From Lichenicoccus roseus (GTDB taxonomy: Bacteria; Pseudomonadota; Alphaproteobacteria; Acetobacterales; Acetobacteraceae): DNA of 64,000 nucleotides. Of this stretch, positions 1-8,560 are shown piece after piece. How positions within the stretch are numbered: position 1 is the stretch's first letter; every line of letters starts with the position of its first letter. The translations under genes were made by a program, and so were the position numbers. Under the pieces are notes generated by a model. That model saw only the letters and a list, made by a program, of their open reading frames with translations. It was not told the DNA's origin and did no database searches. The DNA is taken from contig NZ_VCDI01000008.1 in assembly GCF_005844085.1 (NCBI RefSeq), positions 107,698 through 171,697 of the forward strand. The letters are read 5' to 3'.

Positions 1-279
1 GCCAAGCTAAGGCCTTTTGCACCACCCGCCACGTGGCGGCCTCGTTCGGACGGAAAACATCCTTCGATAGCAGACATGTCAGGTCAGGCTCGTAAAAAGT
101 ATTTTAAGCGCAGGACCCGAAGCATTGGGTCAGCGGCGGCGCCAGCAGCGAAACTAGGACCTCTAGCGCCACAGGGGACTACCGTTCCTCGCGGCACGAT
201 CCGAATAGGGGCAGTTCCGCATTTTCGATCGATAGGTTAAGCTCTCTTGCCTTCAATCATCACCATAAGCTGGGACAAG

Positions 280-1452
280 ATGCCTGATACGCACGACCTG
301 AACCCGGAGGACGGGAGCCCGCGACACTATATCTCCGGCGGTCGCAACGTCGTTGCTCCAGATGGCTCCCCGACTGGTGCTACCGACATCTTCTTTGCCG
401 CCGTACAGATGAGCCGTATGCCAATGGTGCTGACCGATCCGCACCAGCCGGACGACCCGATCATCTTCTGCAACCATGCATTTGAGCTTCTGACTGGCTG
501 CACTCAGGAAGAAATACTGGGTCGCAATTGCCGCTTCTTGCAGGGCGATGCGACTGATCCAAATACTGTTGTAGAAATCCGTCGTTCGCTATGTGCCGGA
601 CGTGATGTCCATTTGGAGATGCTGAATTATCGTAAAGACGGTTCCACGTTCTGGAACGCCCTTTTCATCAGTCCGGTGGTCGATACCTCAGGCAAGCTTG
701 TCTACCACTTCGCCAGCCAGATTGACGTGAGCCGCCGCCGGGAAGCTGAAGCGGTGATGCAGCAGGCACAGCGCATGGAGACCCTGGGCGCGATGGCGTC
801 CAGCCTTGCGAATGAGTTCAACAACCTCATGACCATCGTGCTTGCCAACCTTGAGCGTCTTGCGGCGGAACAGCGTCCCGATCGTCGGGCTCAACAGATC
901 GAGCGTGCCGCCTGGGGAGCGAGCCGTGCGGCAAAGCTGACAGACCAGATGCTGTCGTTCGCCCATCGGCAATATCACGACGATCAGATGATCGACGTGA
1001 ACGAGACGCTCACGAACTGTGATGGCATCCTCGACCAGATGGCTAGACCACTCGCCGAAGTTCGCCTGGATCTTGCTCCGGTAAGGCTGACAACTTCGCT
1101 CGATGCGAGTCAGCTTGAGATGGCGGTGCTCAACCTAATCCGGAACGCCGCCGACGCTGGGCCGCCCGGCAGCAAGATTACGATCTGCACGCGCCAGCGT
1201 CATTTTGATGAGCAAGGCGACATCCCAGCCATAGAAATCGCTTTTATCGATCAGGGCTCTGGCATGGACCCGGACGTAGCTCTCCGGGCAACCGAACCCT
1301 TCTTCACCACAAAGCAACCAGGCAGGGGAACGGGCCTCGGTCTTTCCATGGTTAAGGGCTTCGTTGAGCAGTCGAACGGCAGGTTGGAGATCGAGACCAA
1401 GGAAGGCCTTGGTACGACGATCCGGCTGATCTTTCGGGAGGCGGCTGCCTGA
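280..1452 (+). CDS. LOV-domain histidine kinase lacking the phospho-acceptor His
   Basis: A blue-light LOV (PAS) domain fills the N-terminal third, with the flavin-adduct motif GRNCRFLQG and the later NYRKDGSTFWN stretch. A dimerisation helix and a HATPase domain follow; N box NLIRNAADA, G1 DQGSGMD, F box EPFFTTK and G2 GTGLGLS are all intact. The expected phospho-site A-H-D-F-N-N-L reads A-N-E-F-N-N-L, so the acceptor His is Asn (codon 811-813). An upstream in-frame TTG at 247 exists, but the ATG at 280 is preferred. No response regulator is adjacent. It is either a degenerate sensor, a pseudokinase acting through a partner, or a phosphatase. Family assignment is firm; loss of autophosphorylation is inferred. 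Confidence 0.88.
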   Translation: MPDTHDLNPEDGSPRHYISGGRNVVAPDGSPTGATDIFFAAVQMSRMPMVLTDPHQPDDPIIFCNHAFELLTGCTQEEILGRNCRFLQGDATDPNTVVEIRRSLCAGRDVHLEMLNYRKDGSTFWNALFISPVVDTSGKLVYHFASQIDVSRRREAEAVMQQAQRMETLGAMASSLANEFNNLMTIVLANLERLAAEQRPDRRAQQIERAAWGASRAAKLTDQMLSFAHRQYHDDQMIDVNETLTNCDGILDQMARPLAEVRLDLAPVRLTTSLDASQLEMAVLNLIRNAADAGPPGSKITICTRQRHFDEQGDIPAIEIAFIDQGSGMDPDVALRATEPFFTTKQPGRGTGLGLSMVKGFVEQSNGRLEIETKEGLGTTIRLIFREAAA

Positions 1453-1714
1453 GCAACCTCTCCGTAACTGGCCGCGTGTAAGATCTTGGCGATTGGCTGT
1501 CAGATGCAGCACACTGAGCTTATCCTGGCGCACTGTCACGATCAGGCCGGCTCGTGTAGCGAGAGCCCCATGGCATCGAATGATATCGGATGACCTGCAG
1601 CGCGGGGTGGTCCCAAAGTCAGCCGCTTCCGTTGAGAACGGATGCACCGCCGGCGCAGCTTCTGTAGGTTCCCGATGGAGCCGCGACCATTGCTAAGGCG
1701 GCTACCGGCTCCAC

Positions 1715-1951
1715 CTAACGCACATACGCGGACCCTGTGGCTGCAAGTCTATCAACCGCTAGTTTGATCCCGGAATGCCGGTGTTGGATGTAGAGCCGGT
1801 CGAGACAGAACCTCATGGCGATGTATACGGTGATTGCCTGTGCGTCGGCATTGCCGGGCGCGAGACCGTCCGCGCGCTCCACCAGCTTCGCGATCGCGTC
1901 GACCGACATATCAACAAGCGCAGCGGGCGTAATCAGGTCCGCGTCATTCAT
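1715..1951 (-). CDS. small hypothetical protein
   Basis: A 78-residue acidic reading frame starting MNDADLITPAALVDMS with helix-like composition and sensible codon use. I recognise no family. It stands alone between the kinase and the AT-hook gene, with no obvious Shine-Dalgarno sequence before its ATG. It could be a real small protein or a chance frame. Confidence 0.4.
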   Translation of the reverse strand: MNDADLITPAALVDMSVDAIAKLVERADGLAPGNADAQAITVYIAMRFCLDRLYIQHRHSGIKLAVDRLAATGSAYVR

Positions 1952-2318
1952 CGCGAGAACGCACCAGCAGCGGCACGCTTAACGGCGCGATCACCGTCAA
2001 GCACACCATCGGCGCCTCCATAATGTGCTCATGATCATCGCCGGTAGATTACACTTACGCCTGTTCTTGCCGGATCAGCGGTGCGATGGGGCATCTGATC
2101 GCGCCAACGGCAATTCATTCAGGATGAACCTGTCGGCCGTGCTGCGTTACGCGATCGGGATCGTCAGATGGTGCACCTGTAGCACCTTCGGTGCCGGCCT
2201 GTGCCATCCCGGCTCCATCTGCGACGCAACGCGGGTCGATTAGACCACGAGAGGCGGCAGATGTTGTGTCGTCCAATCAACTCGCGCAAGTTATGGCGCC
2301 CTATAGGAGTAGAATGCG
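1952..2318. other. intergenic stretch without a convincing gene
   Basis: About 370 bases between the small minus-strand gene and the AT-hook gene. Short frames on both strands have no recognisable protein features. The end (around 2304-2310) contains TAGGAG, the probable ribosome binding site of the next gene. Confidence 0.4.
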
Positions 2319-2912
2319 ATGGCAAGAATTGCCTCTGCCAGAACGAGCACGTCAGGAGCAAGTCGCCGCAAGCCCGGGCGGCCCAAGGGGTCGACCAACA
2401 AGGGCTTCACGGGTTCAAGGGAGCCTGCCACTGAGGCCACGACGATGAAGCGCAAGCCGGGCCGCCCGAAGGGGTCGACGAACAAAGTGGCGGTCCAGTC
2501 GAAGCCATCATCACGGTCATCCCAGCAGACGCCGAGGGCCACCGTGGCGAAAGCTACAAAGCCGGTGCGTCGTGCGGCACCCGCCGTGCGCGCAGATGCG
2601 GTGCCGAAGGTGAGCAAGGATGAGCTACGCACTCAGGTGCAGAAGCTGACGGCCTCCGTCGCAACACTGCGTGCGAAGCTGCGGGAGGCAACCAAGGCGG
2701 CAAAGCTCGCCGTGGCCCGGAGTGCCGATCTGGAGGAGCAGGTGGCGCAGCATGAGCGGAATGCAGGGCCGGAGCAAAGCAAGGTAAGGAAAATCACGCG
2801 TGCCAAAGGCACCAGAGGCAAAACGACCCGTCCTGACTCTGGCGACGCGGTTTCTCCGGGCGGTGCGGTCGAGGGATTGCTCCCGGTTGACGACGAGGCG
2901 GAGGCGGCGTGA
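2319..2912 (+). CDS. tandem AT-hook, coiled-coil DNA-binding protein
   Basis: Residues 16-28 and 44-56 carry two near-identical AT-hooks with the core RKPGRPKGSTNK, the minor-groove motif of HMGA-type proteins. A basic Ser/Ala/Lys-rich linker follows. Residues about 100-150 form a heptad-rich helix (VQKLTASVATLRAKL) likely to be a coiled coil, followed by another basic patch and an acidic tail. AGGAG lies about 10 bases before the ATG. The design suggests a nucleoid-associated or xenogeneic-silencing type protein acting on AT-rich DNA, oligomerising through the coiled coil. No specific family name is certain and the role is inferred. Confidence 0.72.
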   Translation: MARIASARTSTSGASRRKPGRPKGSTNKGFTGSREPATEATTMKRKPGRPKGSTNKVAVQSKPSSRSSQQTPRATVAKATKPVRRAAPAVRADAVPKVSKDELRTQVQKLTASVATLRAKLREATKAAKLAVARSADLEEQVAQHERNAGPEQSKVRKITRAKGTRGKTTRPDSGDAVSPGGAVEGLLPVDDEAEAA

Positions 2913-3008
2913 GAGGATTCCAAGCATCATCTCGGCGTCGATAAGAGCTGGATCCCGCCCAACCTGGTCGCCCTTTTTGATGAAGGGCGGCTGGGTCGCA
3001 GCCTAGCG

Positions 3009-3902
3009 CTACGAGAGCGTCGGTGGCGTCCGCGGACGCTCGTGACAACCCCCTGAATCGTGGCGGCTGACCAGAATCGCCTGCCACGCTGCCTCCTGAT
3101 CCAGCGTCAGCTGACCGTCACGGGCAAGTTCCAAGCTAGCAGCAAACGTACTTGCCAGGGCGGACCGGGCGCGGAAGCCGCCCACCTCCTCCAGCTTCAG
3201 GTCCGGCAGAAAGGACGTCAGCGCACTGGCATCCGGCAGCACCGCCAGCCGCTCGCGGATGCGGGCGATCGACCCCGGCACCGGCCATAGCGTGCGCGGC
3301 GGCAGCCGATAGGCCTCTGCCAGCTGGTCCGGCAGCGCCAGGGCCACCAGACAAGCCCGCATCATCTCAGCGAGATCCCCGCCCTCCCCCGGTGCGCCCG
3401 CACCCCCCACCTCCGCCCTGCCCCGTGCCCAGACTTGCAGACCAAGCTGCTGCCGACGCTCGAGCCAGTCGGCGGCGGCCTGGATGTGGCGCCGGCTGAG
3501 CAGCTGCCGCCGCAACTCGTCCGCCTCACGGATGGCGGCCTGCGCCTCCGGCGCGCTGGTCGGCAGGATCAGCCGCGCGCGTAGTTGGGTTAGCGTCGCC
3601 GCCATCACCAGCCAGTCTGCCCAGCGCGACAGCGACGACGCCGCCTGTTGGATCCTACCCTGCTGCAGCGCCTGCTCCAGGGCCGTGGCAAAGGCCTCGA
3701 CCAGCGCCACGATCGACAGCTGCGACAGGTCGAGACGGTGTGTCCGCACCAGCTCGAGCAGCCAGTCGAGCGGCCCCTCGAAGCCCTTCACCGACAGCAC
3801 CGGCGCCTCGCTCTCCCGCCGGAGTGCACGCGGCGGCTGGTCCCAATCGATCTCATTGATCGAGCCGGTTTCCACTGCCAGCGGCACGACGCTGTCGGTC
3901 AT
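3009..3902 (-). CDS. scpA: ScpA-like kleisin (segregation and condensation protein A)
   Basis: The N-terminal signature FEGPLDWLLELVRTHRLDL matches the kleisin ScpA, the SMC-bridging subunit of the bacterial condensin. The middle (LTQLRARLILP) and C-terminal winged-helix-like part also fit. At 297 residues it is slightly longer than most ScpA. The ATG at 3902 overlaps the upstream stop (ATGA), so the two genes are translationally coupled. No scpB or smc gene is nearby, so it must use chromosomal partners or have drifted to a plasmid-specific role. The family call is good; function on this replicon is inferred. Confidence 0.75.
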   Translation of the reverse strand: MTDSVVPLAVETGSINEIDWDQPPRALRRESEAPVLSVKGFEGPLDWLLELVRTHRLDLSQLSIVALVEAFATALEQALQQGRIQQAASSLSRWADWLVMAATLTQLRARLILPTSAPEAQAAIREADELRRQLLSRRHIQAAADWLERRQQLGLQVWARGRAEVGGAGAPGEGGDLAEMMRACLVALALPDQLAEAYRLPPRTLWPVPGSIARIRERLAVLPDASALTSFLPDLKLEEVGGFRARSALASTFAASLELARDGQLTLDQEAAWQAILVSRHDSGGCHERPRTPPTLS

Positions 3903-4444
3903 GCCGCCTGGCCGTAGAGCGGCCGGGTCTCGAAGCGCAGCTGCGGCCAAGTGTGCGCAATCGCCGACAGCGCCCGCCACGGTGTCCAGTCCGCCGACCA
4001 GAAGCCGAGCCGCCACATGGTCTCGGCCGCCTTCTGGTCACGCGGCTCTCCGAGCACAACGACATGCCGCAGGGCCTGGGTGGTGCCCCAGTGCTGCCAG
4101 AGCCAGGCCAGCGCCTGCGGATGGTCCGGCCCAAGCACCAGAATGCTGCCGGGCACCGGCCGCAGCGCATACAGATCGAACAGGCAAGCCCGGCTGCGCC
4201 CGACCTGCGCCACCGCCAGCCCATGCCGCCGTTCCGACGCCTCACGCAGCTGCTGCGCCAGGATCCGGGCTCCCTGTGCGCTTAGGCTGCGGGACGCCCC
4301 TCCCATCAGCCGGTGGAACCAGTCCTCCTGCAGCTGCTCGAAGTCGATCTGCCACGGGATTATCCCGGCACCAGCCGCCTCCGTGCGGAAGCGCATCAGC
4401 GCCTCCACCGGCCCGCTGATCGTCAGCCGGTGCCGCGCATACAT
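3899..4444 (-). CDS. unknown protein coupled to the ScpA-like kleisin
   Basis: A 181-residue protein of no family I recognise. It begins MYARHRLTISGPVEALMRFR and contains VPGSILVLGPDHPQALAWLW. The ATG at 4444 is chosen because AAGGGGCGG lies just upstream. That ribosome binding site is actually the 3' end of an IS6-family transposase, which runs in the same direction and stops making sense at about 4435. The gene ends in a 4-base overlap with scpA, so the product probably works with the kleisin. The N-terminus may have been altered by the IS junction. Confidence 0.6.
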   Translation of the reverse strand: MYARHRLTISGPVEALMRFRTEAAGAGIIPWQIDFEQLQEDWFHRLMGGASRSLSAQGARILAQQLREASERRHGLAVAQVGRSRACLFDLYALRPVPGSILVLGPDHPQALAWLWQHWGTTQALRHVVVLGEPRDQKAAETMWRLGFWSADWTPWRALSAIAHTWPQLRFETRPLYGQAA

Positions 4445-5060
4445 CGGATCCGCCCCTTGATGCCGCAATGGTCCTGTTCAAGGCGATTGTTCAGGTAGGC
4501 ACTCGTTCGATGCCGGACCGTCTTGCCCAGCACGCTGCCGATCGCTCTCGGATAGGAGCCATGGCCAGCCGTTGTCACGCGGCTTGGCCGGAAACCCATG
4601 GTCGCCCGGGCCGAGCGGAAGAACGCCTTGGCCGCCCTCATGTCGCGGTGCGCGCTGAGCATCGCGTCGACTAGGTTTCCGTCCGAATCGATCGCTCGAT
4701 AAAGGTAGGTCCAGCGGCCGCGGACCTTTAGATAGGTTTCATCGACATACCAGCTCGTGCCGGGTGTGCGGCGCGTGCCGCGCCAGCGCTTACGCAGCTC
4801 GTCGCCATGACCGGCAGCAGCTTTGTCTCCCAGCCGCGGACGGCCCCGTGGCTCACCCCAATCCCACGTAGCGCCATGATCTCGCTCAGGTCGCGCAGGG
4901 TCAATCTGTAACGCAGCCGGCAGAACACCACGAAGGCGATGATGTCGCTGGGCGGGCAGGTCCGGTTCAGCACGCCCAAGCTGCGATCGTTGAACTGCCG
5001 CCCGCAGGCCCGGCAGCGAAAGCTACGATAGCGACCGTCTTCGACCCTCTAGAGACGGTA
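4432..5060 (-). mobile_element. degraded IS6-family transposase
   Basis: On the minus strand, sequence from about 5030 to 4435 encodes an IS6/IS26-type transposase in pieces. A zinc-finger-like start (FRCRACGRQFN) leads to MGVLNRTCPPSDIIAFVVFC. One missing base near 4806 shifts the frame after LLPVM. The next part has TSWYVDETYLKVRGRW with the first catalytic Asp. The second Asp is lost: VTTAGHGSYPRAI replaces the usual TTDGH, which the copy at 55 kb retains. The 3' end is cut at about 4435, against the start of the kleisin-linked gene. No terminal inverted repeat survives. Confidence 0.82.
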
Positions 5061-5212
5061 TGGGCTTCCCACTACGGTGCCGTCGCGATCTCAGCGCACT
5101 TGCGCCGCACTTACTGGTCACAAGGAGGGTAGCGCCTTGAACCTCGCGGGAACGCGAAGCAACAAAGGCGGGAGGATCAGCTAACGCACTAGCTGACAGC
5201 CGAGGCTTGGCC

Positions 5213-5404
5213 ATGCCGGACTATCGAGTGCTGATCCTTGATCAGGAGGTCAGGGTACTAGCCTTCGAAACCTTCAACGCTGACGATGATCAGCTTGCTT
5301 GGAAGCATGTCCGCATGTGTTTCACGGCCGCCTATGCAGTGGAGCTGTGGTGCGGGACGCGCAGGGTCGATCTCATCGGGCAGCAGGTCAGCCGCGGTGC
5401 TTAA
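5213..5404 (+). CDS. small conserved-type protein (MPxYRVxxLD family)
   Basis: A 63-residue protein starting MPDYRVLILDQEVRVLAFET and containing VELWCGTRRVDLI. The pattern of MPxYRV, an acidic stretch and a final xLWxGxRxV resembles a family of tiny unknown proteins that I associate with alphaproteobacteria. The protein at 63584-63832 has the same beginning. The ATG at 5213 is preferred over the TTG at 5207. Function is unknown. Confidence 0.5.
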   Translation: MPDYRVLILDQEVRVLAFETFNADDDQLAWKHVRMCFTAAYAVELWCGTRRVDLIGQQVSRGA

Positions 5405-6021
5405 CGCTGACTGACGCCTCAGTTGTTGCCCTTGAGCCCGCCCATCGCACGATGGAGCTTGTCGACATCAAACGGCCTCACGACGAGGGGACATTTAGGG
5501 ACTGGCCGTCCAACCCCTGCCCAAAACCTGTCGCAAACATCACTGGGACGCCGCCTGCCGTCAGTAGGCTAGCGGTCGGCACGTATGCAGCCTCATAATC
5601 TCGCGCACCTGGCGCATCGTCGTCCTCTCCGCTGGCATCGGTTGCTCCTCACAAGAGCGACCCTAAACAGCGAGCTGGAGCAAGCTGGATGAGGCCGGTT
5701 GGCTCGTTCGATCGGATTTCGATATCTCGTAGCACGCCTGGGGCCGAGCCTGCGTCATCTTTGGTTGGATGGAGGCGGTTACGGCCTTGGCCGTCATCTC
5801 GGCCAGGTATGGTGCGGGCAAGGTTCGCTCGCCAGCGCACTTAACATGTGCGGTATTGGCCCTGCCCAGCAGCGTAGCGAGGGCACACAGTCAGCCTCCA
5901 ACCCGTGACACCTGAGGTCGAATGATCTCCTTGGCTATCGCGAAAAAAGCCCAATAAGTGCGCTGCACGACGTGATCTTGCTGGCGATGCAAGGCCTGAC
6001 GCGGATTGACCATCTAGCTCG
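5405..6021. other. intergenic stretch without a convincing gene
   Basis: About 620 bases between a small plus-strand gene and the end of the sugar porter. Short frames on both strands are Arg/Pro-rich shadows without domain signatures. I see no clear terminator, RNA gene or repeat. Confidence 0.4.
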
Positions 6022-7443
6022 CTACGCGGCGCGTTTGGTTCTGCCGTGTTTCCATAGCTGCTGCATCTGCTCGAGCGATCGGCCCTTGGTCTCCGGGATG
6101 GCATAGAAGACCCAAATCCAGCCAATCACGCAGAACAATCCGAACAGCCAGAAGGTGAATGAATTACCGAGCACGTTGATCAGCGACAGGAACACTTGGC
6201 TGACGATGAACGCAGAAGCCCAGTTGACAGCGGTCGCGACTGCAACCGCCCGGCCCCGGATGTGGCCGGGGAAAATCTCGTTGATGACCGTCCAGACCAC
6301 CGGTCCCAACGAGAACGCGAAGCAGGCGATGAACACGACCAACGCCGCCAGCGTCACGATCCCCGCTGTGCTCGTAGTAGCTGAATGCGCAGTGCTGACG
6401 CTTATCATGAACTCGAAGGCAGCTCCGACGACGGCAAGACTTAGGGCCATGCCCACCAACCCAGCGAGCAGCAGCTTGCGCCGTCCCAGCTGGTCTATGA
6501 AGGCAATGGCAATGAATGTGGCGGCCACGTTGACCCCACCCACCGCCCAGGTTGTCACCGTCGTTTGAGCTGCCTGCGTCGTGAAGCCGGCCGCCTGAAA
6601 TATCTGGTCGGCATAGTAGATGATGGCGTTGATGCCGGTGATTTGTTGGAACACGGCGAGGCCGACGCCAACCAACAACGGACGACGCCACTCGGGACCG
6701 AACACCTCGGCCCATGACGCCCGGCCGCTATCGTGCGTTAGCGCCGCCGCAATCGCGTCGAGGTTCGGACTGGGGTCTACGCCGGGGTGTATCTTCTGCA
6801 ATTGGGTGACGGCATCGGCCCGACGTCCCATCCGGATCAGCCATCTCGGCGACTGCGGCGCCAACAGCGCGACGGCGACAAGCATCAGGCCTGGTGCCGC
6901 AGACAAGCCCAGCATCCAGCGCCAGGCCCCGACTTTGGACAGCCAACCATCGACAAGATAGGCGGCGAAGATACCGCCGGCCACTGCGAGCTGGTAGGCG
7001 GAGATGAAGCGTCCGCGCAGCGCCGTAGGCGCCAGCTCTGCGGCGTATAGCGGCGCAGCCACGGCCGCGATGCCGACTCCTAATCCCACGATCAGCCGCC
7101 CACCGACCAGAACTATAGTGTCGGGAGCCAGCGCTTCCACGAGCGACCCCAGGGTGAAGACCAAGCCGGCGATTAGCACTGCTCGCTGGCGCCCCAGGCG
7201 GTCGGCCAGTTCGCCTCCCAACAGCGCACCAAACAACGCGCCGAGCGTGACCCAGCTGGTGACCACCTCCACCAACAGCGCGCTCAGTGAGAATTCTGCC
7301 TTGATGCTGGTCAGGGCACCGGAGACGACGCCCTGGTCGTAGCCGAACAACGCCCCCGATAGCAGAATGACAGCCAGAACCACGGCAAGCCATGGCGTGA
7401 TGGTGGCAGCGCCGACGAGCTTCACATCTGGGGCGCCCGCCAA
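6022..7443 (-). CDS. MFS sugar porter (XylE/GalP type) with a damaged start
   Basis: A 473-residue, twelve-helix major facilitator of the sugar porter family, moving a sugar with protons across the inner membrane. Family marks are GYDQGVVSGAL in helix 1, DRLGRQRAV after helix 2, PQSPRWLIRMGR at the end of the first half, QQITGINAIIYYA in helix 7 and PETKGRSLEQ at the C-terminus. The likely original ATG is at 7461, overlapping the upstream stop as ATGA. Its fifth codon is an in-frame TAG (7447-7449), so translation must now begin at the TTG at 7443 or the GTG at 7425. The transport domain itself is intact. Substrate is unknown. Confidence 0.82.
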   Translation of the reverse strand: MAGAPDVKLVGAATITPWLAVVLAVILLSGALFGYDQGVVSGALTSIKAEFSLSALLVEVVTSWVTLGALFGALLGGELADRLGRQRAVLIAGLVFTLGSLVEALAPDTIVLVGGRLIVGLGVGIAAVAAPLYAAELAPTALRGRFISAYQLAVAGGIFAAYLVDGWLSKVGAWRWMLGLSAAPGLMLVAVALLAPQSPRWLIRMGRRADAVTQLQKIHPGVDPSPNLDAIAAALTHDSGRASWAEVFGPEWRRPLLVGVGLAVFQQITGINAIIYYADQIFQAAGFTTQAAQTTVTTWAVGGVNVAATFIAIAFIDQLGRRKLLLAGLVGMALSLAVVGAAFEFMISVSTAHSATTSTAGIVTLAALVVFIACFAFSLGPVVWTVINEIFPGHIRGRAVAVATAVNWASAFIVSQVFLSLINVLGNSFTFWLFGLFCVIGWIWVFYAIPETKGRSLEQMQQLWKHGRTKRAA

Positions 7444-7457
7444 GTCCTAATTGGCGT

Positions 7458-7808
7458 TCATGCGCCGATCGCCTGGCGGTAGCTGGCAATGTTGATGGCG
7501 GCGGCACGCGAGTCCGTCATCTGCCAGAGCCCGGTGGCGTCCACGCCGACGGCCATGGTGACCTTGGTCAGCGCCTGCTCGGCGGTGATGGTATTGGTCT
7601 CCACCCGCATGTCGATGACAAACGCCACCTCGTCGACCAGCGGAATGACAAAGAACAACCCTGGGCCTTTTAGACCGCGGAAGCGGCCGAGCCGCAGCAC
7701 GACATCACGCTTCCATTCCTGCATCACCCGCACTTTGCGCAGGAGGAGAAATAGCACAATGACCATGGCAATGATGGGGACGGCCAGCCTGGAGAGCTCT
7801 GGAATCAT
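7458..7808 (-). pseudogene. truncated SPFH/band 7 protein (slipin-like)
   Basis: The 116 residues hold an N-terminal membrane segment (AVPIIAMVIVLFLLLRK), then the start of a band 7 domain (VLRLGRFRGLKGPGLFFVIPLVDE and the later SYRQA). Complete slipins run to about 250 residues and continue with a long helical segment after this point. Here a stop follows YRQAIGA directly. The protein is therefore missing more than half of its domain and is probably not functional. It overlaps the sugar porter's original start by four bases. Confidence 0.72.
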
Positions 7809-8236
7809 GCCGCGACGATAGCACGTTCAGCGCCGCCCCTCCCCGCAGAGACGGAGGGCAGCAGCGTCGCGATCGGCACGTCCACTTCGGCAAGTCTCGC
7901 GAAGGTCAGGCGCGTCCCGGACCGAGTGCCTTCAGCTCGCCGACATGCCGCTCAACGATGCGATGCGTCTCAGCGGCAAAGGTTGGCGCGTCCCACTCGC
8001 TCTGCGGCTCGGCCGTTACTGATGCGTGCCCGCCCTCCCCGCATCAGCTTCTACGGGATGGCCGAAGTCTGCGGCCTCCCCTCAATTGAGGCAAGTCTGG
8101 CTAAGGCGTGGTAAAGGTACGTGCCACTACATATGCCCGATAATTACGCTTGTCGTGCATACAGTGGAACGGCTAGCCTGGAGCCCGAAATCTCGCCCAA
8201 CCGCCGGATCCCCGGCCTCCGGAAGCGCCCCGCCCG
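7809..8236. other. intergenic stretch without a convincing gene
   Basis: About 430 bases between the divergent slipin remnant and clpS. It must hold promoters for both directions, but I find no convincing -35/-10 pair, repeat or small gene. Confidence 0.35.
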
Positions 8237-8542
8237 ATGCCCGAGACCATCGCCCTGCCGCCGATCCAGCTCGAGACCAAAACCAAGCGGCCGCCGCTGC
8301 ATAAGGTGATGCTGGTCAACGACGACGTCTCGCCGTGCGCGTTCGTGGTCCTGGTGCTGAAAGCGGTGTTTCGTATGGACGAGGGACAGGCCAGCCGCGT
8401 GATGATGACCGCGCACCAGCGGGGCGCCTGCGTGGTGGCGGTCTTCACCCAGGAGGTCGCGGAGGAAAAGGCGACGCTGGCCACCGACATGGCGCGCAAG
8501 CGGGACTTTCCGTTGTTGTTCACCACCGAGCCGGAGGACTAG
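8237..8542 (+). CDS. clpS: ClpS-type N-degron adaptor, variant gatekeeper
   Basis: A 101-residue ClpS, the adaptor that hands substrates with certain N-terminal residues to the ClpAP protease. The core reads KVMLVNDDVSPCAFVVLVLK and the pocket His is H60 in MMTAHQRG. The substrate-contacting Asn-Asp-Asp is kept at residues 28-30. In E. coli the gatekeeper after NDDYTP is Met40; here NDDVSPC has Cys34 instead, so side-chain selection may differ. No clpA is adjacent. It sits 18 bases before an integrase gene in the same direction, which suggests an accessory second copy rather than the housekeeping one. Confidence 0.85.
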   Translation: MPETIALPPIQLETKTKRPPLHKVMLVNDDVSPCAFVVLVLKAVFRMDEGQASRVMMTAHQRGACVVAVFTQEVAEEKATLATDMARKRDFPLLFTTEPED

Positions 8543-8560
8543 GCCCGGAAGGCCCGCCCG

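Noticed and set aside
1135..1647. 170-residue minus-strand frame at the end of the LOV kinase
   Set aside because: Mostly antisense to the HATPase domain and without domain features.
3484..4419. 311-residue plus-strand frame
   Set aside because: Antisense to the kleisin operon, Ser/Arg/Ala-rich with no recognisable domain.
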